From the NCBI RefSeq assembly GCF_029894335.1, contig NZ_JARXZC010000012.1:62001-126000 (forward strand): a stretch of 64,000 bases of DNA, read 5' to 3'. Positions 7,892 through 16,075 of the stretch are shown one piece after another; position 1 is the first letter of the stretch, and every line of letters begins with the position of its first letter. Below the pieces are notes generated by a model that saw only the letters and a list, made by a program, of their open reading frames with translations, was not told the DNA's origin and searched no databases. This DNA comes from Kitasatospora sp. MAP5-34. GTDB taxonomy: Bacteria; Actinomycetota; Actinomycetes; Streptomycetales; Streptomycetaceae. The position numbers and the translations under genes were made by a program.

Positions 7892-8560
7892 CTACGCCAG
7901 GCCGACCCGCTCCAACAGGCCGGTCCGGGCCGCGACGGCGGCGGCCTCCAGCCTGGTCCTGGCCCCCAGCTTCGCCAGGACGCGCTGGACGTGGGTACGG
8001 GCGGTGCTGGAGGCGATCCCCATCCCGGCCGCGATGGCGGCGGTGTCCTCGCCCTCCGCGATCCGGACCAGCACCTGGACCTCACGGTGCGTCAGCGAGC
8101 GCAGCAGCCGCAGTGCTTCGTCGTCCTGCACCGCCAGGGGCCGCAACAGCCGGTCGAACGCGCCCTGCAGCACCTCGACGGCGACCGCCGCCTCCCCGGC
8201 CCGGACTCGGACGATCGCCCGCTCGACCACCTCGATGCGCTCGTCGCTCCGTACGTAACCGGCTGCTCCGGCCGCGAACGCGGCGGCCACCCGCCCGGGT
8301 TCACCCACCGGGCCGAGCACCACGACCGCGATCTCGGGCCGCTCACGCCGCAACCGGCGTACGGGGTCGAAGGCTTCGGGCCCACCCGGGCCGTCCACGC
8401 CGACCAGGCACACCTCGGGCCGGCGCCCGGCGGCCACCTCACAGACCGCACGCGCCGGGGAGCCCAGCCCGACCACGCGGTGGCCTCTCAACTGCAGCGC
8501 CGCTGCCAGCGCCTCAGCCAGTAACCGGTGGTCGTCGACCACCACGAGCCGAACGCCCAC
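7892..8560 (-). CDS. LuxR-type response regulator lacking the phosphoacceptor Asp
   Basis: The 222-aa protein has a NarL-like layout: receiver fold starting LVVVDDHRLLAEAL and a LuxR helix-turn-helix (LTHREVQVLVRIAEGEDTAA to SSTARTHVQRVLAKLGARTR, about residues 152-210). At the phosphorylation position it reads VCLVGVDGPGG, so Gly54 replaces the Asp. The usual GYLLKD lysine motif is GYVRSD. The acidic pair 9-10 is kept. It is therefore probably a phosphorylation-independent atypical regulator. The GTG at 8560 is the likely start. It lies upstream of the gal promoter in the same orientation, with no kinase partner. A role in gal control is possible but unsupported. Confidence 0.8.
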   Translation of the reverse strand: MGVRLVVVDDHRLLAEALAAALQLRGHRVVGLGSPARAVCEVAAGRRPEVCLVGVDGPGGPEAFDPVRRLRRERPEIAVVVLGPVGEPGRVAAAFAAGAAGYVRSDERIEVVERAIVRVRAGEAAVAVEVLQGAFDRLLRPLAVQDDEALRLLRSLTHREVQVLVRIAEGEDTAAIAAGMGIASSTARTHVQRVLAKLGARTRLEAAAVAARTGLLERVGLA

Positions 8561-8697
8561 GGCGTCCTCCAGTCCCGTCCGGACCGCCCGCGCGGCACGT
8601 CCGCGCCGGGAGCCGCCAATGACGCACCATCACAGCGCATACCGGCCCGGACCGCCAGAGCCCGTCCCCGGCCACGCGTTCCGGTTCGGTGAACGCA

Positions 8698-8728
8698 GAA
8701 GGCCCTCGCCTTTTGGGCGAGGGCCTTC
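8698..8728 (-). terminator. Hairpin downstream of tRNA-Thr
   Basis: Perfect 13-bp arms (8698-8710 and 8716-8728) enclose a TTTTG loop. It starts 14 bases after the tRNA-Thr 3' end and is the strongest terminator-like hairpin in this part of the window. Confidence 0.8.
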
Positions 8729-8741
8729 GTGCTCACTGTGG

Positions 8742-8814
8742 AGCCCCCATGCGGAATCGAACCGCAGACCTTCTCCTTACCATGGAGACGCTCTACCGAC
8801 TGAGCTATAGGGGC
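8742..8814 (-). tRNA. tRNA-Thr (anticodon GGT)
   Basis: The 73-base minus-strand sequence folds as a cloverleaf. Its acceptor is GCCCCTA with TGGGGGC (one G-T pair), the D arm holds AGCTCAGTCGGTAGAGC, the anticodon arm is TCTCC-ATGGTAA-GGAGA and the T arm is GCGGTTCGATTCCGC. Anticodon positions 34-36 read GGT. The discriminator is T and CCA is not encoded. Confidence 0.95.
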
Positions 8815-8893
8815 GAACCGGCCGAACGAGGAAGACATTACATGGTCATCGGCCGGAACGTGAAATCGGTTCCGTTCGACCCGCATACGAACC

Positions 8894-9307
8894 TCAGGCC
8901 ACCTCGCAGGCCGTGCCGCGCCCCTCGTCGAATCCGGCGCGCGCCGCGATGACGGCGGGGCTGTTCGCCTCGACCCAGTCGCCGATCGTCACCACCCGCT
9001 CCGCCAGCCCCCGGCCGAGCGGCAGCAGACCGTAGACCACGCGCGGCGGCACCTCGGGGTGGACGGTGCGCAGTACCAGCCCGTCCCGCTCCAGCGTGCG
9101 GACGGACTGGGTGAGCATCTTGCGGCTCACGCCGCTGACGGAGCGCTGGAGTTCGGAGAAGCGCTGCTCACCGAGCCGGTGGAGGCTCGCGAGGATCAGC
9201 AGCGACCACTTGTCGGCGAGCTCCGCGAAGACCTCCCGACTGGGGCAGAACGCGGCGAAGACGTCGAGGGGCAAGTCCGGTCGCTGCTCCTGCTGCTGCT
9301 CGCTCAT
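8894..9307 (-). CDS. HxlR-family transcriptional regulator
   Basis: The 137-aa winged-helix protein follows the HxlR pattern. FCPSREVFAELADKWSLLIL is followed by ALHRLGEQRFSELQRSVSGV (here SLHRLGEQRFSELQRSVSGV), SRKMLTQSVRTLERDGLVLR and a wing with VPPRVVYGLLPLGRGL. The Cys near residue 21 is the one that senses thiol or quinone stress in characterised relatives such as YodB and QorR. It is divergent from the reductase gene at 9423, and the palindrome 9344-9380 lies between the two. This is the usual layout of a repressor controlling itself and its neighbour. The ATG start at 9307 is clear. Confidence 0.87.
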   Translation of the reverse strand: MSEQQQEQRPDLPLDVFAAFCPSREVFAELADKWSLLILASLHRLGEQRFSELQRSVSGVSRKMLTQSVRTLERDGLVLRTVHPEVPPRVVYGLLPLGRGLAERVVTIGDWVEANSPAVIAARAGFDEGRGTACEVA

Positions 9308-9343
9308 GTCTCCAGGGTAGAGCGAGTCGGTCTCTTACGCTGC

Positions 9344-9380
9344 CCTGGTAACCAATAGAGACTTGGTCTATATTGGTTAC
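9344..9380. promoter_or_regulatory. Palindromic HxlR operator in the divergent intergenic region
   Basis: Twelve-base arms TGGTAACCAATA (9344-9355) and TATTGGTTACCA (9369-9380) are exact inverses around a 13-base centre that is itself partly symmetric. The site is AT-rich against the background and covers TATATT at 9367-9372, a likely -10 for the rightward gene. I infer repression of both genes by the HxlR protein. Confidence 0.7.
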
Positions 9381-9422
9381 CAGCTCGACCCCCTCCCTCT
9401 CTCCCTCAGGAGCAGCTGCGCC

Positions 9423-10019
9423 ATGACCACCAACCGCCCCACCATCGCCATCGCCTTCCACTCCGGCCACGGCCACACCGCCGTGATCGCCGAGGCGGTC
9501 GCCCGAGGTGCCGCCGAGGCCGGCGCGGACGTCGTCCAGGTCGCCGTGGACGCCATCACCGACGAGCAGTGGGAGCAGCTGGACGCCGCCGACGCGATCG
9601 TCTTCGGCTCGCCGACCTACATGGGCACCGCCTCCGGCGCCTTCCACACCTTCGCCGAGGCGACCAGCAAGCGCTGGTTCACCAGCATGTGGGCGGACAA
9701 GCTCGCGGCGGGCTTCACCAACTCCGGCTCCAAGGCCGGCGACAAGCACCACACCCTGAACTTCTTCCAGACGCTGGCCGCCCAGCACGGCATGACCTGG
9801 GTCAACCTGGGCCTGCACCCGGGCTGGAACTCCACCACCGCCTCCGAGAACGACCTGAACCGTCTCGGCTACTTCGCCGGCGTGGGCACCCAGACCCCGG
9901 TGGACGGCAGCCCCGACGCCGTCCACAAGGCCGACATCGCCACCGCCGAGCACCTGGGCGAGCGGGTCGCCAAGCAGGCCGCGATCGTGGCCGCCGGCCG
10001 GATCGCCCTTGCGGCCTGA
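9423..10019 (+). CDS. WrbA-like flavodoxin-fold NAD(P)H oxidoreductase
   Basis: The 198-aa protein has a flavodoxin fold. The FMN phosphate loop SGHGHTAVIAEAV lies near residue 15, FGSPTYMGTASGAFHTF near 60, and the aromatic region DKHHTLNFFQTL and HPGWNSTTASENDLNRLGYF resembles WrbA/NAD(P)H:quinone reductases. Such enzymes reduce quinones by two electrons and limit redox stress. The ATG at 9423 is preceded by AGGAG at about ten bases. It is divergent from the HxlR regulator and probably derepressed by quinone or electrophile stress. The physiological substrate cannot be named from sequence. Confidence 0.85.
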   Translation: MTTNRPTIAIAFHSGHGHTAVIAEAVARGAAEAGADVVQVAVDAITDEQWEQLDAADAIVFGSPTYMGTASGAFHTFAEATSKRWFTSMWADKLAAGFTNSGSKAGDKHHTLNFFQTLAAQHGMTWVNLGLHPGWNSTTASENDLNRLGYFAGVGTQTPVDGSPDAVHKADIATAEHLGERVAKQAAIVAAGRIALAA

Positions 10020-10098
10020 CGCCCACTCACCCAAGGCCGAAGCCGAACCGAGCTCGAACCCGAGCTCGGCCCCCAACTCGGCCCCCAACTCGGCCCTT

Positions 10099-10130
10099 TC
10101 GGCGCCCGCGCCTCACTGCGCGGGCGCCGA
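10099..10130. terminator. Bidirectional hairpin between convergent genes
   Basis: Perfect 13-bp arms (10099-10111, 10118-10130) enclose CTCACT. The hairpin overlaps the stop codon of the leftward transporter gene and follows the rightward reductase gene by 80 bp, so it can serve both. Just before it are tandem CAACTCGGCCC repeats (10066-10096). Confidence 0.75.
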
Positions 10131-11453
10131 AGCCGGTCCGGCAGAGGCGGAGACGGCCGACGCCACTCCGGTGGCCGCCAGGTCGCTGCCGCGCGTCTCC
10201 GGCAGCGCGCACAGGCAGAGCACCGAGACCAGGCCGACCCCGGCCAGGTACCAGCCCACCGGTTCGGCCGTCCCGAACGCCCCGGTCAGCCTGGTCGCCA
10301 CCAGGGGTGCCGTCGCCCCACCGACCACACCGCCGAGGTTGTACGTCAGCGACGCCCCCGTGTACCGCACGTTCGTCGGGAAGAGCTCCGGCAGGTACGC
10401 CGCCACCGGCCCGAACAGGCCGCCCAGCACGGCCATCGCCCCGACCAGGGCAATGGCCATCAACGGCACCCGGACGGTCTCCAGCAGCGGGAACAGCACC
10501 AGCGACCACCCGGCCGCCAGCACGGTGGCGAACTGCAGCACCCGGCGCCGCCCCCAGCGGTCGCTGCGCCCGGCCGTGAACCAGGCCGCCGAGCCCTTGG
10601 CCACCGCGCCGACCAGCAGCAGGCCCATCACCAGGCCCCGGGCCACCCCCAGATCCATGGTGGCGTAGGCGAGCGCGTAGGTGGTGGTCAGGTAGAACAG
10701 CGCGTACCCGATCATGATCGCGCCACCGCCCAGCAGCACCGTCCGACCGTGATCCCGCAGCACCGTCAGGACCGGCACCTCGACCGGCTCGGCCCGGTCC
10801 CGGAAGAGCGGGCTCTCCGCGATCCTGAGCCGGACGAACAGCCCGACGGCGACCAGCACGAGCGAGGCCAGGAACGGCACCCGCCAGCCCCACGCCATGA
10901 AGGCCGCGTCGCTGAGCGCCTCGGACAGCGCCAGGAACACCCCGGTCGCCAGGAAGAACCCCACGCACGGCCCGAGTTGCAGGTACGCGCCGTACCGCCC
11001 GCGCCGCTCCGGCGGGGCGTGCTCGGCCAGCAGCAGTGCCGCGCCGCCCCACTCCCCGCCCAGGCCCACACCCTGGCAGACCCGCAGCACCACCAGCAGC
11101 GCCGGTGCCCACGTCCCCCAGCCGCCGTACCCCGGCAGCAGTCCGACGGCGGCCGTGGACAGGCCCATCAGCAGCAGCGAGACCACCAACGTCGTCTTCC
11201 GGCCCAGCCGGTCGCCGAAGTGCCCGAACAGCACCGCGCCCAACGGCCGGGCCAGGAAGGCCACGGCGTACACCGAGAAGGCCGCGAACAGGGCACCGGC
11301 GGTGCCGAGCCCGGGGAAGAACACCCGGCCGAAGACCAGTGCGGCGGCGGTGCCGTAGATGAAGAAGTCGTAGTACTCGATCGCGGTGCCGATGAAGGCG
11401 GCCACCGCGATCCGGCGCAGCCCGGGGTCCGTCCGGGTGTCGTGAGAAGTCAT
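10113..11453 (-). CDS. MFS transporter, metabolite:H+ symporter (MHS) subfamily
   Basis: The 446-aa protein has about twelve hydrophobic helices. Its sequence IEYYDFFIYGTAAALVFGRVFFP in helix 1-2 is the signature of the ProP/KgtP/ShiA-type MHS subfamily. GDRLGRKTT marks the 2-3 loop, and GVGLGGEWGGAALLLAEHAP the fourth to fifth helix. Family members import carboxylates, shikimate, proline/betaine and similar compounds with protons. The ATG at 11453 gives a normal N-terminus but lacks a good ribosome site; the start could be one of the GTG codons up to 15 codons upstream. The neighbours give no clue to the substrate. Confidence 0.85.
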   Translation of the reverse strand: MTSHDTRTDPGLRRIAVAAFIGTAIEYYDFFIYGTAAALVFGRVFFPGLGTAGALFAAFSVYAVAFLARPLGAVLFGHFGDRLGRKTTLVVSLLLMGLSTAAVGLLPGYGGWGTWAPALLVVLRVCQGVGLGGEWGGAALLLAEHAPPERRGRYGAYLQLGPCVGFFLATGVFLALSEALSDAAFMAWGWRVPFLASLVLVAVGLFVRLRIAESPLFRDRAEPVEVPVLTVLRDHGRTVLLGGGAIMIGYALFYLTTTYALAYATMDLGVARGLVMGLLLVGAVAKGSAAWFTAGRSDRWGRRRVLQFATVLAAGWSLVLFPLLETVRVPLMAIALVGAMAVLGGLFGPVAAYLPELFPTNVRYTGASLTYNLGGVVGGATAPLVATRLTGAFGTAEPVGWYLAGVGLVSVLCLCALPETRGSDLAATGVASAVSASAGPASAPAQ

Positions 11454-11554
11454 GACACCCACAGTGCTGGGCCGTTGACCTGCACCGACAGCACGCACAC
11501 GGGTGAACCGGGCGCGTGGTGGCTGCCGCCCGCCCCCCGGGTGAAGCCCACAAC

Positions 11555-11645
11555 AGGGGCGTGAGGAACGGCGCGAAGCGGTGAGTGCGCGCCGTCACTC
11601 CCGCTTTCGCGCACTCAGCTGATCAAGCAGAGCCCCGCGCCCCCG
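11555..11645. repeat. Dispersed intergenic repeat, copy 2
   Basis: The block starts AGGGGCGTGAGGAAC and ends GAGCCCCGCGCCCCC, the same design as 4231-4318, with diverged arms and a different middle. It occupies most of the gap between the MHS transporter start and the ABC-F stop. The inner GAGTGCGCGccgtcactcccgctttCGCGCACTC arms (11583-11616) can form a second hairpin. Confidence 0.5.
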
Positions 11646-11686
11646 GACAGTGCACCTGACCCCAGTGCCCAGCTACTGGCAGAGTC

Positions 11687-13477
11687 CTACTCGACCTGCT
11701 CGGCGAGCTCCATCCAGACCAGCTCGAGGCTCTCCTTCTCGTCCTTGACCTTGCGCAGCTGGGTGTCCAGCTCCGCGACCTTGGAGAAGTCGGCCGCGTT
11801 GTCGGCCAGTTGGGCGTGCAGCTTGGCCTCCTGCTGGTCCAGCTTGGCGATCTGGCGCTCCGTCCGCTGCAGCTCCTTCTTCAGCGCCCGGGTGTCACCG
11901 ACCGGCTTGACCTGCACCACCCCGGCGGGCACCGCCGCCTCGGCGATCTTCGCCCGGCGCTCCAGGTACTCGTCGACGCCGTTCGGCAGCATCCGCAGCC
12001 GCTGGTCGCCGAGCAGGGCGTGCACGGTGTCCGTGGTCCGCTCGATGAAGAACCGGTCGTGGCTGATCACGACCATCGAGCCGGGCCAGCCGTCGAGCAG
12101 GTCCTCCAGCTGGTTGAGGGTCTCGATGTCCAGGTCGTTGGTGGGCTCGTCGAGGAAGAGCACGTTGGGCTCGTCCATCAGCAGGCGCAGCAGCTGCAGC
12201 CGGCGGCGCTCGCCACCGGAGAGGTCGCCGACCGGCGTCCACTGCTTGTCCTTGGTGAAGCCGAACTGCTCGCAGAGCTGACCGGCGCTCATCTCCCGGC
12301 CCTTGCCGAGGTCGACCCGGCCACGGATCTGCTCGACGGCCTGCAGCACCCGGGTCGCCGGGTCCAGCTCGGCGATCTCCTGCGACAGGTACGCCAGCCG
12401 GACGGTCTTGCCGACCTTGACCACGCCGGACGCGGGCTGCACGTCACCCTGGCTCGCGTACGCGGCCTGCATGGCCCGCAGCAGCGAGGTCTTGCCCGCG
12501 CCGTTGACGCCGAGCAGACCGATCCGGTCGCCGGGGCCGAGGTTCCAGGTGAGGTTCTCCAGCAGCAGCTTGGGGCCGGCCTTGACGGTGACGTTCTCCA
12601 GCTCGAAGACCGTACGGCCCAGACGCGCGTTGGCGAACTTCATCAGCTCGGACTTGTCGCGCGGCTCCGGGACGTCGGCGATCAGCGCGTTGGCCGCCTC
12701 GATCCGGTAGCGCGGCTTGGACGTACGGGCGGGGGCGCCCCGGCGCAGCCAGGCTAGCTCCTTGCGGGCCAGGTTCTGCCGCTTGCTCTCCTCCGTCGCC
12801 TCGATCCGCGAGCGCTCGGCACGGGCGAAGACGTAGTCGGAGTAGCCGCCTTCGTACTCGTGCACCTCACCGCGCTGGACGTCCCACATCCGGCTGGCGA
12901 CCTGGTCCAGGAACCACCGGTCGTGGGTGACGCAGACGAGCGCCGAGCGGCGCTTGCTGAGGTGCTGGGCGAGCCAGGCGATGCCCTCGACGTCCAGGTG
13001 GTTGGTGGGCTCGTCCAGCACGATCAGGTCGTGCTCGCCGAGCAGCAGCTTGGCCAGCGCGATCCGGCGGCGCTCGCCACCGGAGAGCGGGCCGATCACG
13101 GTGTCCAGCCCCTGGTCGAAGCCGGGCAGGTCGAGACCGCCGAACAGGCCCTGGATGATGTCGCGGATCCGCGAGTCGCCCAGCCACTGGTGGTCGTCCC
13201 GGTCGGCGATCACCTCGTGCCGGATGGTGGCCTTCGGGTCGAGCGAGTCGTGCTGGGTGAGCACCGCCATCTGCAGCCCGCCCGAGTGGGTGATCCGCCC
13301 GGTGTCCGGCTCCTCCAGCTTGGCGAGCATTCGGATCAGCGTGGTCTTGCCGTCACCGTTGCGCCCGACGACACCGATCCGGTCCCCTTCGCTGACGCCC
13401 AGGCTGACGCCGTCCAGCAGGGCACGAGTGCCGTAGATCTTGGTGACGGACTCGATGGTGGCGAGATTGACGGCCAC
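11687..13477 (-). CDS. ABC-F family ATPase (Uup-like, ribosome-associated)
   Basis: The 596-aa protein has two ABC ATPase domains and no membrane helix. Walker A motifs are GRNGDGKTTL (about residue 36) and GVNGAGKTSL. Both LSGGERRR signatures and both Walker B motifs (LDEPTNHLD, LDEPTNDLD) are intact. A charged linker lies between the domains and a C-terminal coiled coil runs from about residue 525. ABC-F proteins act on the ribosome in translation or antibiotic protection. The C-terminal coiled coil resembles the Uup subgroup rather than a dedicated resistance protein. The GTG at 13477 has AGGAG seven bases upstream. A specific antibiotic target cannot be inferred. Confidence 0.88.
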   Translation of the reverse strand: MAVNLATIESVTKIYGTRALLDGVSLGVSEGDRIGVVGRNGDGKTTLIRMLAKLEEPDTGRITHSGGLQMAVLTQHDSLDPKATIRHEVIADRDDHQWLGDSRIRDIIQGLFGGLDLPGFDQGLDTVIGPLSGGERRRIALAKLLLGEHDLIVLDEPTNHLDVEGIAWLAQHLSKRRSALVCVTHDRWFLDQVASRMWDVQRGEVHEYEGGYSDYVFARAERSRIEATEESKRQNLARKELAWLRRGAPARTSKPRYRIEAANALIADVPEPRDKSELMKFANARLGRTVFELENVTVKAGPKLLLENLTWNLGPGDRIGLLGVNGAGKTSLLRAMQAAYASQGDVQPASGVVKVGKTVRLAYLSQEIAELDPATRVLQAVEQIRGRVDLGKGREMSAGQLCEQFGFTKDKQWTPVGDLSGGERRRLQLLRLLMDEPNVLFLDEPTNDLDIETLNQLEDLLDGWPGSMVVISHDRFFIERTTDTVHALLGDQRLRMLPNGVDEYLERRAKIAEAAVPAGVVQVKPVGDTRALKKELQRTERQIAKLDQQEAKLHAQLADNAADFSKVAELDTQLRKVKDEKESLELVWMELAEQVE

Positions 13478-13654
13478 TGCTGCTGCGCTCCTGGGATCGG
13501 CGTAACCGGGGAGTGCCCCGACCTTCCAAGAGTAGTCGGCGCGCCGTGCCCGTCTCAGCGGTCGGTCGCCCGAGGGTGCGCGGTACCGGCGTACGTGATC
13601 CAACAGGTGGCTCGCTCCTGAGCCGACGACTCCCGCTCCTCGGCGGTAGCCGCG

Positions 13655-14569
13655 TCAGTGAACCGCCGCCCCCCGGACGGGTCCGTACGTCGCGTGGGCG
13701 GTGCGGCAGGTGCCGGAGGCCGTCAGGGCGGCAGCCAGGGCCTCGGCCGCTGACGCGTCCTTGGCAAGGAAGGCGCAGGTGGGGCCGGAGCCGGAGACCA
13801 GGGCGCCGATCGCTCCCGCCTCGGTACCGGCCGCGAGGGTGGCGGCGAGGGCGGGGCGCAGCGAGAGGGCGGCGGGCTGGAGGTCGTTGGTGAGGGCCGC
13901 CGCCAGAGCGGCCGGGTCGCCCGTGGCGAGGGCGGCGAGCAGGGCGGGGGCCGCGTCCGGGGTCGGTACGTCGGCCTCGGATGAGCCCGTGCCCGCCTCC
14001 TCGCGGAGGCGGTCGCACTCGCGGAAGACGGCGGGGGTGGAGAGGCCGCCGTCGGCGACCGCGAAGACCCAGTGGAAGGTGCCGGTGACGGGCAGCGCCT
14101 CCAGGATCTCGCCCCGGCCCCGGCCCAGCGCGACCCCGCCCAGCAGGGCGAACGGGACGTCGGAGCCGAGCTCGGCCGCGAGGTCGAGCAGGACGTCCAT
14201 GGGCGTCCCCAGGCCCCACAGCGCGTCGCAGGCGACCAGCGCGGCCGCGCCGTCCGCACTGCCGCCCGCCATGCCGCCGGCCACCGGGATGGCCTTGGCG
14301 ATGTGCAGGTGGACGCCGGGGTCGGCGAGGCCGTGGTGCGCGGCCAGCAGGCGGGCCGCGCGGGCGGCGAGGTTGGTATCGTCCAGCGGCACCTGCGCGG
14401 CGTCCGGCCCGCTGCAGCTGAGCGTGACGCCCTCGCCCGGGGTCGCCGTCACCTCGTCGCCGAGGGCTACGGCGAAGAAGACGTTCGCCAGGTCGTGGAA
14501 ACCGTCGCCGCGCAGCCCGCCGACCCCCAACTGCACGTTGACCTTCGCGGGGACCCGGACCTTGATCAC
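13655..14569 (-). CDS. ispE: 4-diphosphocytidyl-2-C-methyl-D-erythritol kinase
   Basis: The 304-aa GHMP kinase opens with the IspE motif [15 protein letters not shown] and has the ATP loop [17 protein letters not shown] (about residues 92-108). The third GHMP motif is [13 protein letters not shown]. It phosphorylates CDP-methylerythritol in the non-mevalonate isoprenoid pathway, supplying undecaprenyl phosphate and menaquinone. The GTG start overlaps the rsmA stop by four bases (GTGA, 14566-14569), indicating coupled translation. The rsmA-ispE order is conserved in actinomycetes. Confidence 0.95.
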   Translation of the reverse strand: MIKVRVPAKVNVQLGVGGLRGDGFHDLANVFFAVALGDEVTATPGEGVTLSCSGPDAAQVPLDDTNLAARAARLLAAHHGLADPGVHLHIAKAIPVAGGMAGGSADGAAALVACDALWGLGTPMDVLLDLAAELGSDVPFALLGGVALGRGRGEILEALPVTGTFHWVFAVADGGLSTPAVFRECDRLREEAGTGSSEADVPTPDAAPALLAALATGDPAALAAALTNDLQPAALSLRPALAATLAAGTEAGAIGALVSGSGPTCAFLAKDASAAEALAAALTASGTCRTAHATYGPVRGAAVH

Positions 14570-15447
14570 AGCGCGGACGCCTTCGGCTTGTGCTCGGCGA
14601 TGGCGGCGAACTGCTCCACCGTCAGCATCTCGCCGCGCAGCTTGTGGTCGATCCCGGCGGCGGCGAGCGCCTCCTCGGCGGCTGCCGGAGAGCCCGCCCA
14701 GCCGGCCAGCGCGGCGCGCAGCGTCTTGCGGCGCTGTGCGAAGGCGGCGTCCACGACGGCGAACACCTCGCGGCGGGTGGCGGTGGTCTTCGGCGGCTCG
14801 CGGCGGATCAGCGAGACCAGACCGGAGTCCACGTTGGGCGCGGGCCAGAAGACGTTGCGGCCGATCGCACCGGAACGCTTCACGTCCGCGTACCAGTTGG
14901 CCTTGACCGAGGGCACCCCGTACACCTTGTTGCCCGGCTTGGCGGCGAGCCGGTCGGCGACCTCGCTCTGCACCATGACGAGCGTCCGCTCGATGCTGGG
15001 GAAGGTCGCGAGCATGTGCAGCAGGACGGGCACGGCGACGTTGTACGGCAGGTTGGCGACCAGCGCGGTGGGCGGCGGGCCCGGCAGCTCGGTGACCTCC
15101 ATCGCGTCACTGAGGACGAGGTCGAAGTGCGGCGCCCGCTCGGGCATCCGGGACGTGATGGTGGTCGGCAGGTGCTGCGCGAGCAGCGGGTCGATCTCCA
15201 CCGCCGTGACGTGCGCGGCGACCTCCAGCAGCGCCAGCGTCAGCGACCCGAGCCCGGGGCCGACCTCGACCACCGAGTCCTCGCCCGTCACCCCGGCGGC
15301 CCGGACGATCCGGCGCACGGTGTTGCCGTCGATGACGAAGTTCTGCCCACGCTGCTTGGTCGGCTTCACGCCAAGGGCTGCTGCCAGCTCCCGGATGTCG
15401 GAGGCGCCGAGGAGGTGGCTGTCAGGGGTGGGGTCGGTGGTGCTCAC
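14566..15447 (-). CDS. rsmA: 16S rRNA (adenine1518/1519-N6)-dimethyltransferase
   Basis: The 293-aa protein (KsgA) has [15 protein letters not shown], the SAM motif [16 protein letters not shown] (about residue 60) and the catalytic [11 protein letters not shown]. It dimethylates two adjacent adenines in helix 45 of 16S rRNA during late 30S assembly. The start is GTG at 15447; there is no better upstream start. It is the first gene of the rsmA-ispE pair. Only 26 bp separate it from the Uma2 gene stop, where many actinomycetes carry rpfB. Confidence 0.95.
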   Translation of the reverse strand: MSTTDPTPDSHLLGASDIRELAAALGVKPTKQRGQNFVIDGNTVRRIVRAAGVTGEDSVVEVGPGLGSLTLALLEVAAHVTAVEIDPLLAQHLPTTITSRMPERAPHFDLVLSDAMEVTELPGPPPTALVANLPYNVAVPVLLHMLATFPSIERTLVMVQSEVADRLAAKPGNKVYGVPSVKANWYADVKRSGAIGRNVFWPAPNVDSGLVSLIRREPPKTTATRREVFAVVDAAFAQRRKTLRAALAGWAGSPAAAEEALAAAGIDHKLRGEMLTVEQFAAIAEHKPKASAL

Positions 15448-15473
15448 CCGCCAAGGATACGGGCGGCGCGCGC

Positions 15474-16031
15474 CTACTTCTGCGGGAAGCGGTCCGTCTC
15501 GATCCGGACGACCCGGCCGTCCGGCAGTGGAAGGTCCACCGGCTCACCGAACGGTCGCTCCACCGGCTTCGGATAGCCCTGCTTGGCCTTCGGCTCGGTG
15601 AACAGGGTCCACTTGCCCTCGAGCGGATCGACGATCAGGTACGTCGGGACGCTGTACCGGCCGTACAGGTCGAGCTTGATGCGGTAGTCGTTGTCGATCG
15701 AGCTTCCGGACACCACCTCGATCACGGCGTCGAGGTCGGTCCAGTCGTACCGCCCGGTGTCCGGACCGGTGGCGGCGTCGTCGGCAAGGATGGCCACGTC
15801 AGGAGCGAAGCCGTTCTTGTAACCGGGGAAGTCGATCGGCACGTCGGCCATGATCCTCGCGTCCTCACCGAGGGTCTTCCAGAGCTGCTGGAGAATCTGG
15901 CTGATGATCGTCCACTGGGTCTCGCTCTGCGGCGACACGACGATCTGACCCCCGATGATCTCGACGCGATACCCCTCGGGGATGGCCATCCCCTCGACGA
16001 TCTCCCACATGTCGCTTATGGCTGTCGACAT
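15474..16031 (-). CDS. Uma2-family (DUF820) PD-(D/E)XK nuclease-like protein
   Basis: The 185-aa protein has the Uma2 fold order: [15 protein letters not shown] at the start, FAPDVAIL with the acidic residue (about 95), [22 protein letters not shown] with the E-x-x-S and Lys of the catalytic core (about 123-146), and PTYLIVDP. Members are predicted endonucleases, abundant in cyanobacteria and streptomycetes, with largely unknown biology. The ATG at 16031 follows GGAGG. The gene is visibly less GC-rich than its neighbours and lies between rsmA and tatD, a place often held by rpfB. This suggests acquisition or replacement. Confidence 0.8.
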   Translation of the reverse strand: MSTAISDMWEIVEGMAIPEGYRVEIIGGQIVVSPQSETQWTIISQILQQLWKTLGEDARIMADVPIDFPGYKNGFAPDVAILADDAATGPDTGRYDWTDLDAVIEVVSGSSIDNDYRIKLDLYGRYSVPTYLIVDPLEGKWTLFTEPKAKQGYPKPVERPFGEPVDLPLPDGRVVRIETDRFPQK

Positions 16032-16075
16032 GGCGTCTCCCTCCGGTCAGCTTCAGTATGGCGCAGCCCGCTCCC

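Noticed and set aside
8561..8893. Integrated element at tRNA-Thr
   Set aside because: No integrase, no repeated tRNA 3' end and no mobile genes; the flanks are ordinary.
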